Part shown: piece by piece, positions 1 through 12,719 of the stretch
Layout of the letters: every line of letters starts with the position of its first letter
How positions within the stretch are numbered: the first letter of the stretch is position 1
From: Nepenthes gracilis
Taxonomy: Eukaryota; Streptophyta; Magnoliopsida; Caryophyllales; Nepenthaceae
DNA: 64,000 bases
Direction of reading: 5' to 3'
NCBI GenBank assembly: GCA_033239525.1
Contig: BSYO01000020.1
Coordinates: 13,642,546-13,706,545 of the forward strand
The notes under the pieces: generated by a model
The model's database searches: none
Seen by the model: only the letters and a program-made list of their open reading frames with translations
Told to the model about the DNA's origin: nothing
Program-made: the position numbers and the translations under genes

Positions 1-2026
1 GGTAAACCAGTTATATGTAGTCATTCCTTCCCTAGTTTTGCACCATGCTCCGTGTCCTAATGGTGCACCATATGATCTATAATATCCGTAATCATTGTCA
101 TTGTGACAAAATAATAGTCTTCTCAACTAAACCCTGCATCTCATCTTCCAAACATCTTAGCATCTATCAAATAACAAATCACAACATTTAATTTCCCAAA
201 TCATTATCCAGTCCTTGTCATGACCCCAATTCCAAATTATATCAATAATAGCGTAAATAAAACCTAATCCAAAATATCAAGACATGACATTTCAATAATT
301 ACCATTAAACAATTCTAATATAATAAGTGATGTCCCAGTATTGATCAAACTCTCCAATTTGGCCATGATATCCATACACCTGCTTAATAGACATCCAAAC
401 ATGCAAGGAAAACATCTGCCTATGACAATCCAAATCTAAATCATCGTCCCATACATGTCTTAAAATACAAAGAAAATATGAAAATGTACAATCTAAGACA
501 ATAAGCCGAAAATGTTGCAACACCTAATACAATTCTTACAACAACATAAATAAACGACTAAAAATCAAATCCTTCTAAATCCCCACCTAGTCCAAACCTT
601 AGAGATCCATACCCGCGAATATGAAAGGATATAAAAGTTTAATAAGAATGAGTCTAACACTTAAATATGTATGTGTATATATATGGATAAAGTATGAGAA
701 AAAATAATAATAATCAAACATAAAAATATCGAAAGTGTCGATATGTCGATAAAAAAATATTCAAAAAATATAAAAACTAATGAGTAGTAATACCAACATG
801 GGTCGATTATTGAATATTAAGCTATGTAATTTTTTCATAATTTGGGACATACGCTATTATTCAAAACCCATGAAGAGTCATATAAAAATTGCACCATTTT
901 TTAAATTGAAGAATTTTAATAATTATTTTCACTTACGAATGATATATTAAAATGTATCTGAATATATTTAGTCAATTTCTTAAAATGATTTTATATGTCA
1001 AAAATAAAAAAAAATTACAATAAATAATAAATATATATGTTTTCAAATTAGCAAAACAAATGGTCCTTTCAAATTCAAAGTAGAATATTTTGTCAAAATA
1101 CTTGTATAAAATAATATGTAAGATAAAATAACCAATGATCTCATAATTTGTGGCAAATTTAATAGATACAGGTACAAGTCTTCAAATCTCATAAATAATA
1201 GAAAATTTTACATGGATGCCAAAATAAATCAAAGATTAAGCATCAACGAAAAACATACATGTAAATACGAAGGAAAAAATCGAAAGATTTTAATAACAAA
1301 TAAAGTAATAGATTTTGATGTGCTTACATTAATTCAAATACTACTTAGATCTAACCCAAAATCGTTTCAAAACTATATTCCTTCACATTTTCTCTCATCT
1401 TTTCTCTCTTCTCCTTCTTTTTTTCTCTCTCATCTCTCGAACTCTCAACCAAAATGACCTAAAATATAAATGAATTTGCTTATTTAGATAGGCTGGCGTA
1501 TGAGCATTGGTCATGTATTCATCATGCTCGAAGACAAAATACATGTACACACAAGTGTCATACATTTTGTTAGCCACGCACAAATGCGCCTCTACTATAC
1601 ACAAGCACCACCCATTCTACTAGTCATGCCGGAACGTTGCACGAGTACAGTTTATGTGCCAGCTCTCAAACTTTAAATAATTAATTTTTCTTTCAACATA
1701 TAACTATTCTCAATAATTCACATAATACAACTAATTCTAACGTTATAATCATATTTTAAATATTGAGATTTACAAAGATCCCGTATCATTAAAGTTGTAC
1801 ACATCATCCCTCACAACCTAAGCTAAATATTTAGTTGGTTCCGGGCCATGCCCAAGGAATCGCGAAGCATGTCATCGATCCACTTGAGAACAACTTTAAG
1901 ACGAATAACAGTAGAAGCCCAAAATATCATAATATGATATTAGTAAAATTTAACCACCATATTTTCATAGAGCTTGGTTAAAATTGATGATAAATTTTTT
2001 GATAACCTAATATAACATATTATCAG
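1..2026. other. AT-rich intergenic DNA with a possible old LTR remnant
   Basis: No gene is recognisable; the open frames here are short and match no family I know. From about 216 the sequence reads TGTCATGACCCC, which resembles the minus-orientation end of the large gypsy LTR family seen at 58223 (TGTCACGACCC). A CT-rich tract at 1376-1440 resembles the CT-rich core of those LTRs. A minus-oriented LTR remnant around 216-1780 is therefore possible. No target-site duplication was found, so this is tentative. Confidence 0.35.
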
Positions 2027-5000
2027 CACAACAAAAAAATTTACTTTTAGTGATAAAAATTAATTAGTTACTATTAATTATATATATATATACTTTAGCA
2101 ACAAATATTAAAATATATCATTAATTGTTAAATAAAGAATATAATATTTAAAGTTTAAAACAATAATAATAATTTATCAATTATTTATTAAATATTTATA
2201 AATTAAATATTTATATCCAAAAGTTTCCATCGCTCGCACTGTCACGCCTCTCTCTCTCACGCTTCTTCCTCCGCAGCCCTAAATCACAAGCTTTGCACTT
2301 CTCTTCCATTCTCTTTGCAGTTGACAAATTTCTCCCTTCTCTCGCATGCAATCAGCCATTTAGTTTCGCAAATGACGAATCACTCACCAAATCGATGTTT
2401 ACTGTCTCACAGAGATTTTCCTTCTGTAATGCGAATCGATGCTTTAATATTGATAATAAATATATTTTGTTTCAATTTTATATTGAAATTTAATAGATTG
2501 GATAGATTTTAATATTTTTTGCTTATTTATCATCATTATCGTCTTCTTCTGAGAGGGAGGGGTGAGGGGCAGAGTACTACTGGTACTCCTGGTGTTGCTT
2601 GGGCCTCTCGCAACTGCGTCGCTTGGTGCCAATGTGACATGCAATCATCGAGCGTTGGTGATTGATGATAAGCAGCGAGTCTTGATTTATGGTTCCATTC
2701 ATTATCCTCATAGCACTCCTAAGGTTTCTCTCTCCCTCTAACTTTCTCTATCAACCTTTTTCCCCGCTCGTGTTGGCAAAGTTTTGGTTAAATTTTCATC
2801 TGCATTTAATCTCTCTTTGTAGATGTGGCAGGACCTTATTCAGAAATTGAAAGAAGGAGGTTTAGACGTGATTGAGACTTACATTTTCTGGAATCTACAT
2901 GAACCAATTCTAATCGAGGTTATTGAGTTCTGCTTTTCTTTCACTTCCTTGTTGTTCAAGTATCAATTCGATTATTCAGTTTATTCTTTCTCTTCCTGTT
3001 TACCATAACTTAATCATGAGATTGTATATATTTAATAAAGTGTTTGAGCTACCTATCAGTACTACTATTAAATTCATTTTTCATGTACAGTATGATTTTT
3101 GGGGTAAAAAAAATTTGGTTAAATTCATCCAATTAGTAGCAAAAGTAGAACTTTACGTTCATTTGAGAATTGGTCCATACGCTTGCGTATAATGAAATTA
3201 CGGGTAATGATTACTAACTTTTTTGCTTATGTATATTTTAGTGGGCCAAAAAAATATTCTCCTGCTGATTTGGATTTAGTTTATTGAAATAATAAAATTG
3301 ACACAAAGTTAATGCGGAAGATACAAACTAAATTGGGAAACAAAATGAACCATACTCCCATATTTTAAAATTCTCTTGATTCAAAATATGGGAATAATTT
3401 TGGTTTTTTAATAATTTGTCCAAGTGATCGTGGAAGTTCATGTATTTGTTACGCTATTTGAGCAGCAACTTCCCTCTTTGGTTGCTTTTGATACCCGGAA
3501 TCAAGTTACAGACTAACAATGGGCCATTCAAGGTTTCTCCTGTTCCAATTCATATATATATTTTACTGGAATCCTTGATTCCAATTTCTTTAAAACTTAA
3601 GAAAGCTATCTATCTGGCAGAGATGCAGCGGTTCACTACCTTGATTGTGGATATGATGAAGAAAAATAACATGTATGCGTCACAAGGGGGACCTATAATT
3701 TTGTCTCAGGTCGATTTTTATGCTTCTTGATCAATTTATGGTGTTAGTAGTCTATTTGGCGTCATTGTCTTTTAATTAATTATGGATGTTATTTGATTTG
3801 TATAGGGTTGGTCATTCTGCCTTTGGGTGTCTCTTTGAAGCTTGACCTCGTGTATCACTACTAATAGGGTGCAAAATTTATTAGAACTTTTCTTGGTATA
3901 CATAATTCTCAATTGGTTAAACAATTTCAGGATATTTTTTACATAAGAGAGAATATTTTTTTATGATGAAATTTAACAAAAGCTAGGCACTATTTTAAGT
4001 GATGAATTAGCATTGAAATAAGTGATAATGCAATATAAAAATGTGATATAGTTAAACTCAGTGTCTTTTTTTTACTTAAAATTTGTGCTAAAAAGTAGAA
4101 AATACTCAAATGTTAAGAGGTGCTCAACAAAACCTTAATGACAGTCACTATAATATGGATTGAACTTGTTTTAAAAGGAAGGGTTAGACGAGTGTTGGCT
4201 TCTTTTATGTTTCATGTCTTCTCTAGATGACCGTAAGTCACTTGAGGGCCAGCATCACTGAAACCATCAAGAGTATTGGACTCTTAACTAGAAGGGATCT
4301 TATTTTCTCTTTTGTCTTTCTTTTGATTTTTTTCCTAAGGATTATCTATTGATACATTTATATAATTCTTATAACAACAGATTGAAAATGAGTATGGAAA
4401 CATTGACTCGACATATGGAGTAGCTGCAAAACCATACATCAAGTGGGCAGCAAACATGGCTTTGTCTTTAGATACAGTGGTGCCATGGGTAATGTGCCAG
4501 CAGTCAGATGCCCCTGATCCAATTGTGAGTACCATCTTGTTTTACATATATTTTTTCTGTGGGATTTGAAAATTTCTATAGGAGAATTTATTATGTTTAT
4601 AAAGTCTATTTGCTTTCTCATTTCCCTATGCTATTGTTTTTCTAATTTTTCTTCTAGAAATACTCATTTGCTTACAGATTAACACATGTAATAGATTTTA
4701 CTGCGACCAATTTACACCAAATTTCAATAAAAAACCAAAGTTATGGACTAAGAACCGGTGTGGATGGTGAGGACTTTACTCATTAATTTTGCTTCTTTTC
4801 TGTTGTTGGTATATATGCAATAATATACTATTAAGCTAGCATTTTGCCAAAAAAAAAATAATAATACAGCAATTTGTAACTTTGATACTCATTTTGTTAT
4901 TTGAAGAAAAGTCTTTCAAAGTGTGGATAATTTGCCGTTAAAATATTTAATCTTATGGTTATTGAATCACATCATGTGGCCTATTATTGCCATATGAAAC

Positions 5001-7330
5001 AACTATTTTGCTAGTACTAAGGTACAAGTGCTAGACAATACCTATATTTGATAGGGATTCTTTAAAACTTTTGCATGTTTCTCGTATTTGGAGTATAATC
5101 CCCAAATAACCATACTTGTTTCAGGAGTCTAATGTGTCTAAGTCAGATATACTAGGATGAAGTAGTATTGATGATATGATAACAAAACATTCTTTTGTTC
5201 CATCTTTATGAGCTGATACTTCAAAATCAAAAGTTAATATCATTACTAGATCTTTCCCTATCCCATGACGTTATTTACAAATGATGGTTTCATCTGTTTG
5301 GGATGATAGGTATACTTCATTTGGCAATCCTATGCCTTATAGACCTGTGGAAGATCTTGCATTTGGAGTGGCACACTTTTTTCAAACAGGTGGAACCATG
5401 CAAAATTAATATATGATAATATATTGGCATTGAATATGTAGTTTTTTTGGACTACATAGTTATAGGGCACAATGGTTAGAGAGTAATGTAAAGTTGACTT
5501 GAATTAAAAGACTTTCCAATTTTACATTTGTTCCTAAACAGTACTATGGTGGGACTAACTTTGGTCAGACTTCTAATGGACTGTTTATTAGTACAACTTA
5601 TGATTATGATGCTGCTATTAATTAGTATGGTATGCATCTCTTCAATTGTCCAATATGTAAACTAGATAGATGGAATATGAAAGTCCAAAATGTCTGGTGA
5701 ACTTGATTTGATCTGGTTGATACATGTGGCTTCAATGCTTTGACAATTACAAATATCTTAATATTCTTTTGTTGTCATCAAAGATGTTAATATGCTTTCC
5801 CATTGTGGCTCAATTTTGTGGTAATTGAAAATCCTTCACTATCTGCTATGCGAAAATTAAAGTAATCTGTGTTCTATAGGTATTATTCATCAACCAAATT
5901 GGGGCCACCTAAAGGATATTTAGAAGGCAATTAAGCTTTTTGAAGAAGCAATGGTGGCAACTAATCCAACATATGCTTCTCCTAGTACAAATTTAGAGGT
6001 AAATTCCATTAAATATTTTCGAAAGCAGCTTTTATGAATTTCTATTTGTTTGTTGCTTTATTTGAAAAAAAAAATTGACCCACATCTCTTTCTTTTTCTT
6101 TGATTCAAAATGAAATCATGAATATATGCAGCAAGGCCATAGCTTGGTGCTGAGGCAGCCCATTAACCATGCACTAAGACTGTATTAGGACACAACCATG
6201 TGAGTTTTTCAATGAGGATTTGAAAGAAATTCAATGGTTGTTAGCTACTACAATATGAGAAAAGTGTAGGGAATGCAAGGGGTGCATATATTGGTCTTGA
6301 GGGTACATTATAGGTAAGTGGGAAAAGGAACTGTCACAAAGGTTATTTGTTCTACCTTTGGAAAAATCACTTCATTAATATGTAGTTATCAATATATATA
6401 TCTTTGAATAATTAGCTTTTCATTTTATGGCAGATATTGAAACAAATAAGTGCCTAAACAATAATGGTGATTATTAGCAAAATAAAGTAGCTAACATCAT
6501 TAAGTCTAAGGTATTTTGATTGAATTCATTTTTTTTTATTTTAAGCTACCTGTTAGCAAAAATCTAATAGCATTATATATGAACTCAATTTTATATGTAA
6601 TTATTATCAGCTCATTAATTGTGTGATTGTCTCATTACCCGTAATAGTCAAATATCTAGAAATATAAAAGACCAAGTCAAAGGATCTTAGCATTCAAATG
6701 AGACATGCATACAAGTTTAAATTCATATTATAAATTTTAAATTAAAGTATATCTTATTAAACTATAAAAAATACTTATACTAATATTATTATTTTTCTTA
6801 AATTTTTAGGTTATTTAAATAAATAAAATAATACAGATAGATGAAACTAAATGCATTACAATGGTTAGGAAAATAATATTGCATAAATTTGAATATAAAT
6901 TTGTCAGAATGTATTACAAAATTTGTTTAAATTGTTGTAAATAATTTTATTCTATTATATAAATATGATTTGTATATTTTTTATCATTATAAATTTAATA
7001 TTTATGTTAAAATTTTATCCGTTAAAATATATAATTTAGAGGTAAAGTTATATATTTTTTGTTACAATTATTTGCTATTAAATATATTATTTAGTAGCAA
7101 ACTAAAAATATGTTTTAGTAATGAAATTATTCTGTCATTATAAAATATTATTATTGATAAGTTATTTTTTATCATTAAAAAATATTTTAGTAACAAAATA
7201 AAAATTTATCACTAAAGGTTCAATGATGACCTAGTGATTGAATTTATATTTCATCATTAAATCTTTTAGTGACATTTATGTTTAATAGAGATAAATTTTT
7301 TTATCAATAAAGGTCAACATTGTTGTAGTG
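2027..7330. mobile_element. CACTA-like element carrying a beta-galactosidase pseudogene
   Basis: The right end reads TTGTTGTAGTG, the complement of CACTACAACAA, a terminal sequence typical of plant CACTA (EnSpm) transposons. The left end reads CACAACAAAAAAA, which fits the same terminus after loss of TAC. Inside each end the two arms align as inverted repeats, and words such as TTTAGTGAT, TTTAGTGAC and TTTAGTAAC recur as subterminal repeats (about 2044-2110 and 7085-7275). The flanking triplets are CAG (2024-2026) and CAA (7331-7333), a 3-bp target duplication with one mismatch. No transposase is visible, so the element would be non-autonomous. Its interior is a multi-exon GH35 pseudogene. 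The alternative is that two unrelated repeats happen to flank the pseudogene. Confidence 0.55.
2562..5999 (+). pseudogene. beta-galactosidase (GH35) pseudogene, intron-containing
   Basis: Plant GH35 enzymes are secreted and remove beta-galactosyl residues from wall polysaccharides. About ten exons can be followed: 2562-2723 (hydrophobic signal peptide, then ANVTCNHRAL), 2823-2918, 3091-3203 (LRIGPYAC), 3466-3532, about 3618-3709 (GGPIILSQ), 4381-4524 (IENEYGNID), 4678-4766, 5310-about 5400, about 5541-5630 and about 5880-5999. Introns follow the GT..AG rule at the usual places. It is dead. The codon where the family has ATG is GTG (2562). TAA TGA (3190-3195) replaces the Glu-Trp after the conserved Cys. 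Further in-frame stops lie at about 5623 and 5920. The family motif WTENWSGWF reads WTKNRCGW, so the Glu at the nucleophile position is Lys (4750-4752). The C-terminal half of the usual 840 aa is missing or unrecognisable after 6000. Introns show it is not a processed copy. Confidence 0.9.
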
Positions 7331-7530
7331 CAATACTGATTATGTAAAATATACTTATCCCAAAAAGGGTATTTAAAATCTTTATTCTGGTACCAAAAGG
7401 TCTCAAATGTTTTATTTAATAAGAAAAATTTTTATTAGTAAAATTTACATAATTTTATAAGAAAGTACAAATGTTCATATTTGGTTTCACACAAGCTATC
7501 TTAACACCCAACAATTGCACTATTTTTATT
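7331..7530. other. AT-rich spacer
   Basis: Nothing recognisable lies between the CACTA-like element and the palindromic repeat at the 3' end of the minus-strand dioxygenase gene. Confidence 0.5.
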
Positions 7531-7534
7531 TGGG

Positions 7535-7745
7535 ACAAAGGGGATTTTATCTCTTAAAGAGATAAATAAGGTTATTATTTAGATCTTGTCTATCTATTTT
7601 TAAATAGATAATTATAATTTAATAATTAATTTTTTAATTTTTTTAAAATAGATAAATTATAACTATCTATTAAAAGTTGAATAGTCTAAATTTGGAGAAT
7701 AACTCCTTCTCTATCTTTAAGAAATAAAGTATCCTCATCTATTTT
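7535..7745. repeat. Palindromic MITE-like repeat, copy 1
   Basis: The segment folds back on itself. ATCTCTTAAAGAGATAAA on the left pairs with the region around TCTATCTTTAAGAAAT on the right, and the middle is made of complementary blocks such as CTATTTTTAAATAGATAATT and AAAATAGATAAATT. A diverged relative lies at about 10135-10395, so the two copies bracket the dioxygenase gene. No coding capacity. The family is unknown, and the self-complementarity suggests a foldback MITE. Confidence 0.5.
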
Positions 7746-7912
7746 TATTCTAGCATCAAGCATTTAATGTCAAACATATATATATTGTTTTTGATTTCTT
7801 GTAATAATACCAACAAGATAACAAACATCACGTGGCTCTTGACTAATAAAACTTATGTTGAGATGGAGAATTGGCAGACTTTAGCATCCCATGAGCCACT
7901 CTTCAGTAATAT

Positions 7913-10038
7913 TCAGTCGATTTTTCTTTCTTCGTGTTGGATCTTCATTTGTTCAATACATGACTTGCCTTTGAGCTCACTTGATACAAATAGTTTAACC
8001 AAATCACCATATTTGATACTTTTATACATAGCTGGATTCTGTGGAGTGATTAGGTTGGGTGCTGGACGAACTTCTCTTTCTAGATTCGGAGAATAGAATG
8101 TTGCAATAGACAACCTCTCCTTTGTTGAATTAACTGTCGCTCGATATTCAATACTCTTGTAAATTCCATTTGTGACAATCTGCCAAATAGCAAAGGTGCA
8201 GCATCAATACTAGTTGAATTCTAAATAACAATTGATATTTGTAGCATGGATGCCGTTACTTTTGTGATGAAACTTCAACAATATAAGATAGGCTACGTCC
8301 ACTAAATTATGTCAACTATTTAGTAAAGGCTATAAATCACAAGTGAGCTTAATAAAGCTAAGTAGGATTTGAGTATTTAGAGTCTCATATAACCCTGGTA
8401 TTTTAGCCATATGCATGTCGAAATTGATGTAGTTGAAGGGAGATATATGTTTGATCAAAATATATTGAGTAGTTGAATTAAGAGTTTAGTATGTTTTGTA
8501 TAGTGGGTTTAGGAGTAAAAGTTCTCATCTCATAGTTAACCCATCCATTCCTACTTAGTTTTGTAGTGTAAAATATCTTGACTGATTTTCTCTTCTATCT
8601 TATTTATTCATTTGCATGAATCAACCAATCCTTCTAAACGTAAGACCCACTCTTAGAGTAAATCAATCAAAGGTTTTACCTTATTTAAAATGATGTAAAA
8701 AAATATCAAGTAAAAATATAAAAAAACTTTATATCTGATGTATAAAATTCCTAAATATATTATGTGATTAGCCATATTTTTAAGGCTCCAATTATACGTT
8801 TTAATTTTATGATATCTATTACGATTTTTAAGTTTAATTATTGAATATATTATATAAATAAGAATATTAGACCTAGTTCTATGGGGTTAATAGTCTTTTT
8901 TTTTTTTAATTAGAAAATACAATTTACTACCATTGGCAATGGATCAAAACCATTTCCTTTGATTTGAGCTTATTCAACCACCACTCTTTTGGTGCTTTTT
9001 TCATATATACAGCATCTCAAGAGAAAGGAGCCATATTACCTCCAGACTGTCTCCTAGATTGACTATGAAAGCATTGGACAATGGCTTAACAGGGAACCAT
9101 CTTCCATCTTTCTTGATTTGAAGGCCTTCCACTTCATTTAACTCAAGAAGGATGGTAATACCTTGGATGTCAGAGTGTGAAGATAAACCTATAACCAAGT
9201 CTGGTTGGGGACAAGGCGGATAGTAGTTCATCCTCATGCCCTGTAGTCCTCCTTCATACACTGCTCTTATCTCATTTGCATCTATCTTTAAAGCCTTTGC
9301 CATGTACTCCAGCATTTTGAGGGCAAGCTTTTCCAACTCAACCGCATATGCTTCTATACCTTCCCTATACAAATGACAATATCTTGTTTAATTCTATCTA
9401 AACATGCTATGATCATCAGGCCAAAATAATTTAAAAAGAAAAATTGTCTTCTTTTTTATTAAAATATTTAAAAAATCTTGATATGAAAAAATATGAAAAT
9501 AAATCATATTATTGAGATAGTAGTAAAAATGATACCTTAATTGATGAGGGAGTTTAGGAAGTAAGTGGGGTTTCCTTATATGAGTTGGAAGGGTGAAGAT
9601 ATAGAACATATCTGCCCAATCAAGTTTTTGCTCTTCGGACACAACAAAGCCTTGCCCAAACCCTTCAATGTCTCCTGGAAGTTGCTTATACTTGTTTTTT
9701 TCCTCAATCGGTAGATTGAAGAACTCTTCAATCCCGTGTTTTACCTTTGTGATTAGCGAGGAGTTCACTCCATGATTGATCAATTGAAAAAAGCCCCAAT
9801 CTTTACAAGCTCGATCAAGCTTCTCTAGTTCTTCTGACCCTTTGAAATCTAGACAAGTCAGTCTCTCCATATCGATGATCGGCAATTGAGATTCAACATC
9901 GGTGTTGGAAATAAAAGTAGGGCCTTGAGTAGGATGAACATATCTTGGTGGGACTTGGGTTATGCGTCCTTTGACCATCTCCTGAACAGATGGCACCGGC
10001 AAGGAGCCTCCCAAGTTCAATAATGGTGAGCTTTCCAT
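7913..10038 (-). CDS. 2-oxoglutarate/Fe(II)-dependent dioxygenase, SRG1-like (DOXC), atypical iron site
   Basis: Exons are 10038-9536, 9364-9040 and 8179-7913: 503+325+267 nt, giving 364 aa and a stop. All junctions are GT..AG. The product starts [11 protein letters not shown] and has the N-terminal DIOX_N region ([20 protein letters not shown]) and the 2OG-FeII oxygenase core ([13 protein letters not shown], then HSD in [10 protein letters not shown], then ERLSIATF with the Arg-x-Ser that binds 2-oxoglutarate). Relatives are soluble enzymes that hydroxylate or demethylate specialised metabolites and hormones; the substrate here cannot be told. Two oddities: the distal iron-ligand His (SIEHRA in relatives) is Tyr (SIEYRA, codon TAT near 8145), and the intron after WGFFQ, present in both plus-strand paralogues, is absent. 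The frame is otherwise intact. It may be a very young pseudogene or a protein with a changed role. Confidence 0.85.
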
Positions 10039-10092
10039 CCCTCTTGCCTTTCCTTACAAACTCTTATTTTCCAGCATACTAAGTGACTACAA

Positions 10093-10100
10093 TTTATATA
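10093..10100 (-). promoter_or_regulatory. TATA box of the minus-strand dioxygenase gene
   Basis: TATATAAA on the minus strand lies about 55 nt upstream of the ATG at 10038. This leaves room for a short 5' UTR and matches the spacing seen in the plus-strand paralogue. Confidence 0.5.
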
Positions 10101-10134
10101 AGGAAATGGGATGGTCAATTCTTGAATTCGGGGG

Positions 10135-10395
10135 AGCTACATCTTTATAAGAGATATAGTGGCTCGTTCTTTATATCGTGATGGTTTATGTTTTTAATGA
10201 ATAATTATGATTTAATAATTTAAAAAGAAATTAAAAATTTTATTAAAATTAATCATTTTAAAATAATTAAATTATAATTATTTATTTAAAAATAAATGAT
10301 CAAGATAAAGATAGCAAACTTACTCATCTCTCAAAGAAATAAAGTCTCCCTCAATCGGTCAATTTTTATGCTCCAATTATTTGCGTTGAGCATTA
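10135..10395. repeat. Palindromic MITE-like repeat, copy 2
   Basis: Relative of the 7535-7745 repeat. It shares the inner block around AATAATTATGATTTAATAAT and the edge CTCAAAGAAATAAAGT, and it ends near GAGCATTAAA as the other copy ends near CAAGCATTTAAT. It sits just upstream of the dioxygenase promoter. Confidence 0.4.
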
Positions 10396-10399
10396 AAAC

Positions 10400-12719
10400 A
10401 AGGGGACCATTGAAAGGAAAAAGTAGCAATATAGTGAAAGTGGCACTATCAAAAATGCTGGCAAATTCTTCTATTTTTGATTGGTTTGGAAATTCTACTT
10501 ATACAAACTATTTCCTAAAATACTGAAAAATAATATTTACTAAAATATTGTCTAAAATAAAAATTTTATATTTACAAAATAAAACAAGATTTTTTTTTTA
10601 AAAGAAAATTATATGTATGATTCATATTTTTAAGAAATTATGATTTTTGTCTGACCCTTATTTTCTTTCATTATCTAAAACAAATTAAAAAATATATAAT
10701 TTATCTTCAATTTCTGTTCTCCAGTGAAACATATCCATGTAGTTGTCATTTCGACATCAGTTAGTCAAGATTGAATTTTGATAACTCTAACATGTAGGCT
10801 ATGGGCTAAACAAGGTATGCTTTCATTGATACCATGAAGATAATTCACAGTCAAATCACATATTTTAGTCTAAATTTTTACCAGATTAAATAAAACTATC
10901 AGTTGTGTTAAATCATCCAAATCATCAATACGTGAATTGGTTTAATCTTTATAATTTATATAATTTCTAGTACTAAACATATTGATCTAGGAATTTTCAG
11001 TCTAATTTTATATGACATACATGAAAAATATAATAATAAGTGGTAACATTAATAAAATACTTAGTATCTTTCAAAACTTGTCTGATATATCGTATAGAAC
11101 ATGACAATTTTGACTATAAATAATAGCCTTTGATATGTTACCATAATAAACCCTTGGAGGAATTAACAATGCAACCATTTATAGGAAAAGCTGAGTAACA
11201 TCAGACTAAAAACATATAAAATCAATATATATTTAGTTAAATAAAAGGTTTGGTTAAATACGTATATTTATATACGTGTGTGTGAATGTAATTTGGATCA
11301 TTTGTTTTAATGCAAGTTCACGAACCATAACCAAATTGAATATACAATATGCAGTTTGAATAGAAAATTAAATCATAACCAAATCGTGCATAGTCAAATT
11401 ATTATTTATGATTTGGGTTAGTTTTGTTAGGATGGTTTGAAATAGTGCTATTGACCCCCCAAAAGCTACCCATTGAGAAGGATTGGGCAATTAATCTGCA
11501 GGAAGAAAACTTCAAAACAAATTTGTAACAAATGAAAAGGATAGAAGTTGAAATGATCCCAATTTGACCTCAAGATGTTGGCTTCCCACAAGAAAAGTAA
11601 AAGCTTGAAATTGAAAAGCTTCTATTCAATGGGCCCAAAAAACTTAATAGCATTATAAAAATATATATATATACTTTTTTATTAAAAGATTTTATAGGTC
11701 TACTCCTTCTATTATCATTTATTTTATATAAGTATTCAGTTTTTTAAAAATAAATAATTTACAATGTTGCAAAGGACGAATCTCCAACTTATAAATTAGG
11801 AAAATCTCCATAGAAATATTATAGAATATTATCATTTTATTGAAAGAATCTATTCTTTCTGCTATCATTTAATATAGTTTTTAAGAATAAATAGAGTTAT
11901 TAATAAAAATCTCAATATATAGAGTTATAAATCTATATCTAGAAAATATATTACATTTTCTTACTTGTTCTATGTGAAAATGCCCATATTTATAAGATTC
12001 AACGGTCGTTATTTAAACATATTTTTTTAACATTTTAAATATCTATTTACAAAGAATAATTCATCTGTCCATGTTACTTTAAAATAGTCATGCTTGTTAG
12101 GATTATTTTTCTCCATTTGAATAAATGCTCATTGCCCTTCTTAAAATTTAATGTTCAGCAAACATATAGAGTAAGCCAATGATCAATCTGCATAATTGTG
12201 TTATTTACATATATCTTCCATACTGGCTTGGACTAGTAAGGAGATGTTATATAATGCATCAGAAGTGATATATTAATGCAATATGTGACCAGTTGTTAAT
12301 ATGTTCAAAAATAAGGTATTTTTTTTTTTCAAAAAATGAACACATCCCATTTAAAAGGAGATTTAAAAAAAAAGACTTCAAGGCATATTATTATGATAAT
12401 TACAACAAATTCTTGCAAATTAGGTCCGGGATACAATGAGCCTCTATTTGAATGTGCTTTGCATTAATAAATTTAAACTTTAAACTACAACAAAAACAAG
12501 ATTATCTCACATCAATAAGGTATTTTTTTTATAAACAAGTAACCATTTATAACATCTCAATTTTGTTAGCATTTGTAATTATTCGGGCTTAATAGCATAT
12601 ATTTATTTATAGAAAAAAATGGCGCAAGAAAGACATCTAAATTAATAGTGGTTGAAAATTAAATTAGTTTGGATGGAGTTGAATGGCATTCTGTGCCTCT
12701 TTCTCTTAATTTCTTTCTT
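10400..12719. other. AT-rich intergenic DNA
   Basis: No coding region, RNA gene or element end could be supported here. Only short A/T runs and small (TA)n tracts (11660-11675) stand out. Confidence 0.5.

Noticed and set aside
7767..8096. Plus-strand frame of 109 aa
   Set aside because: Antisense to the last exon of the minus-strand dioxygenase gene.
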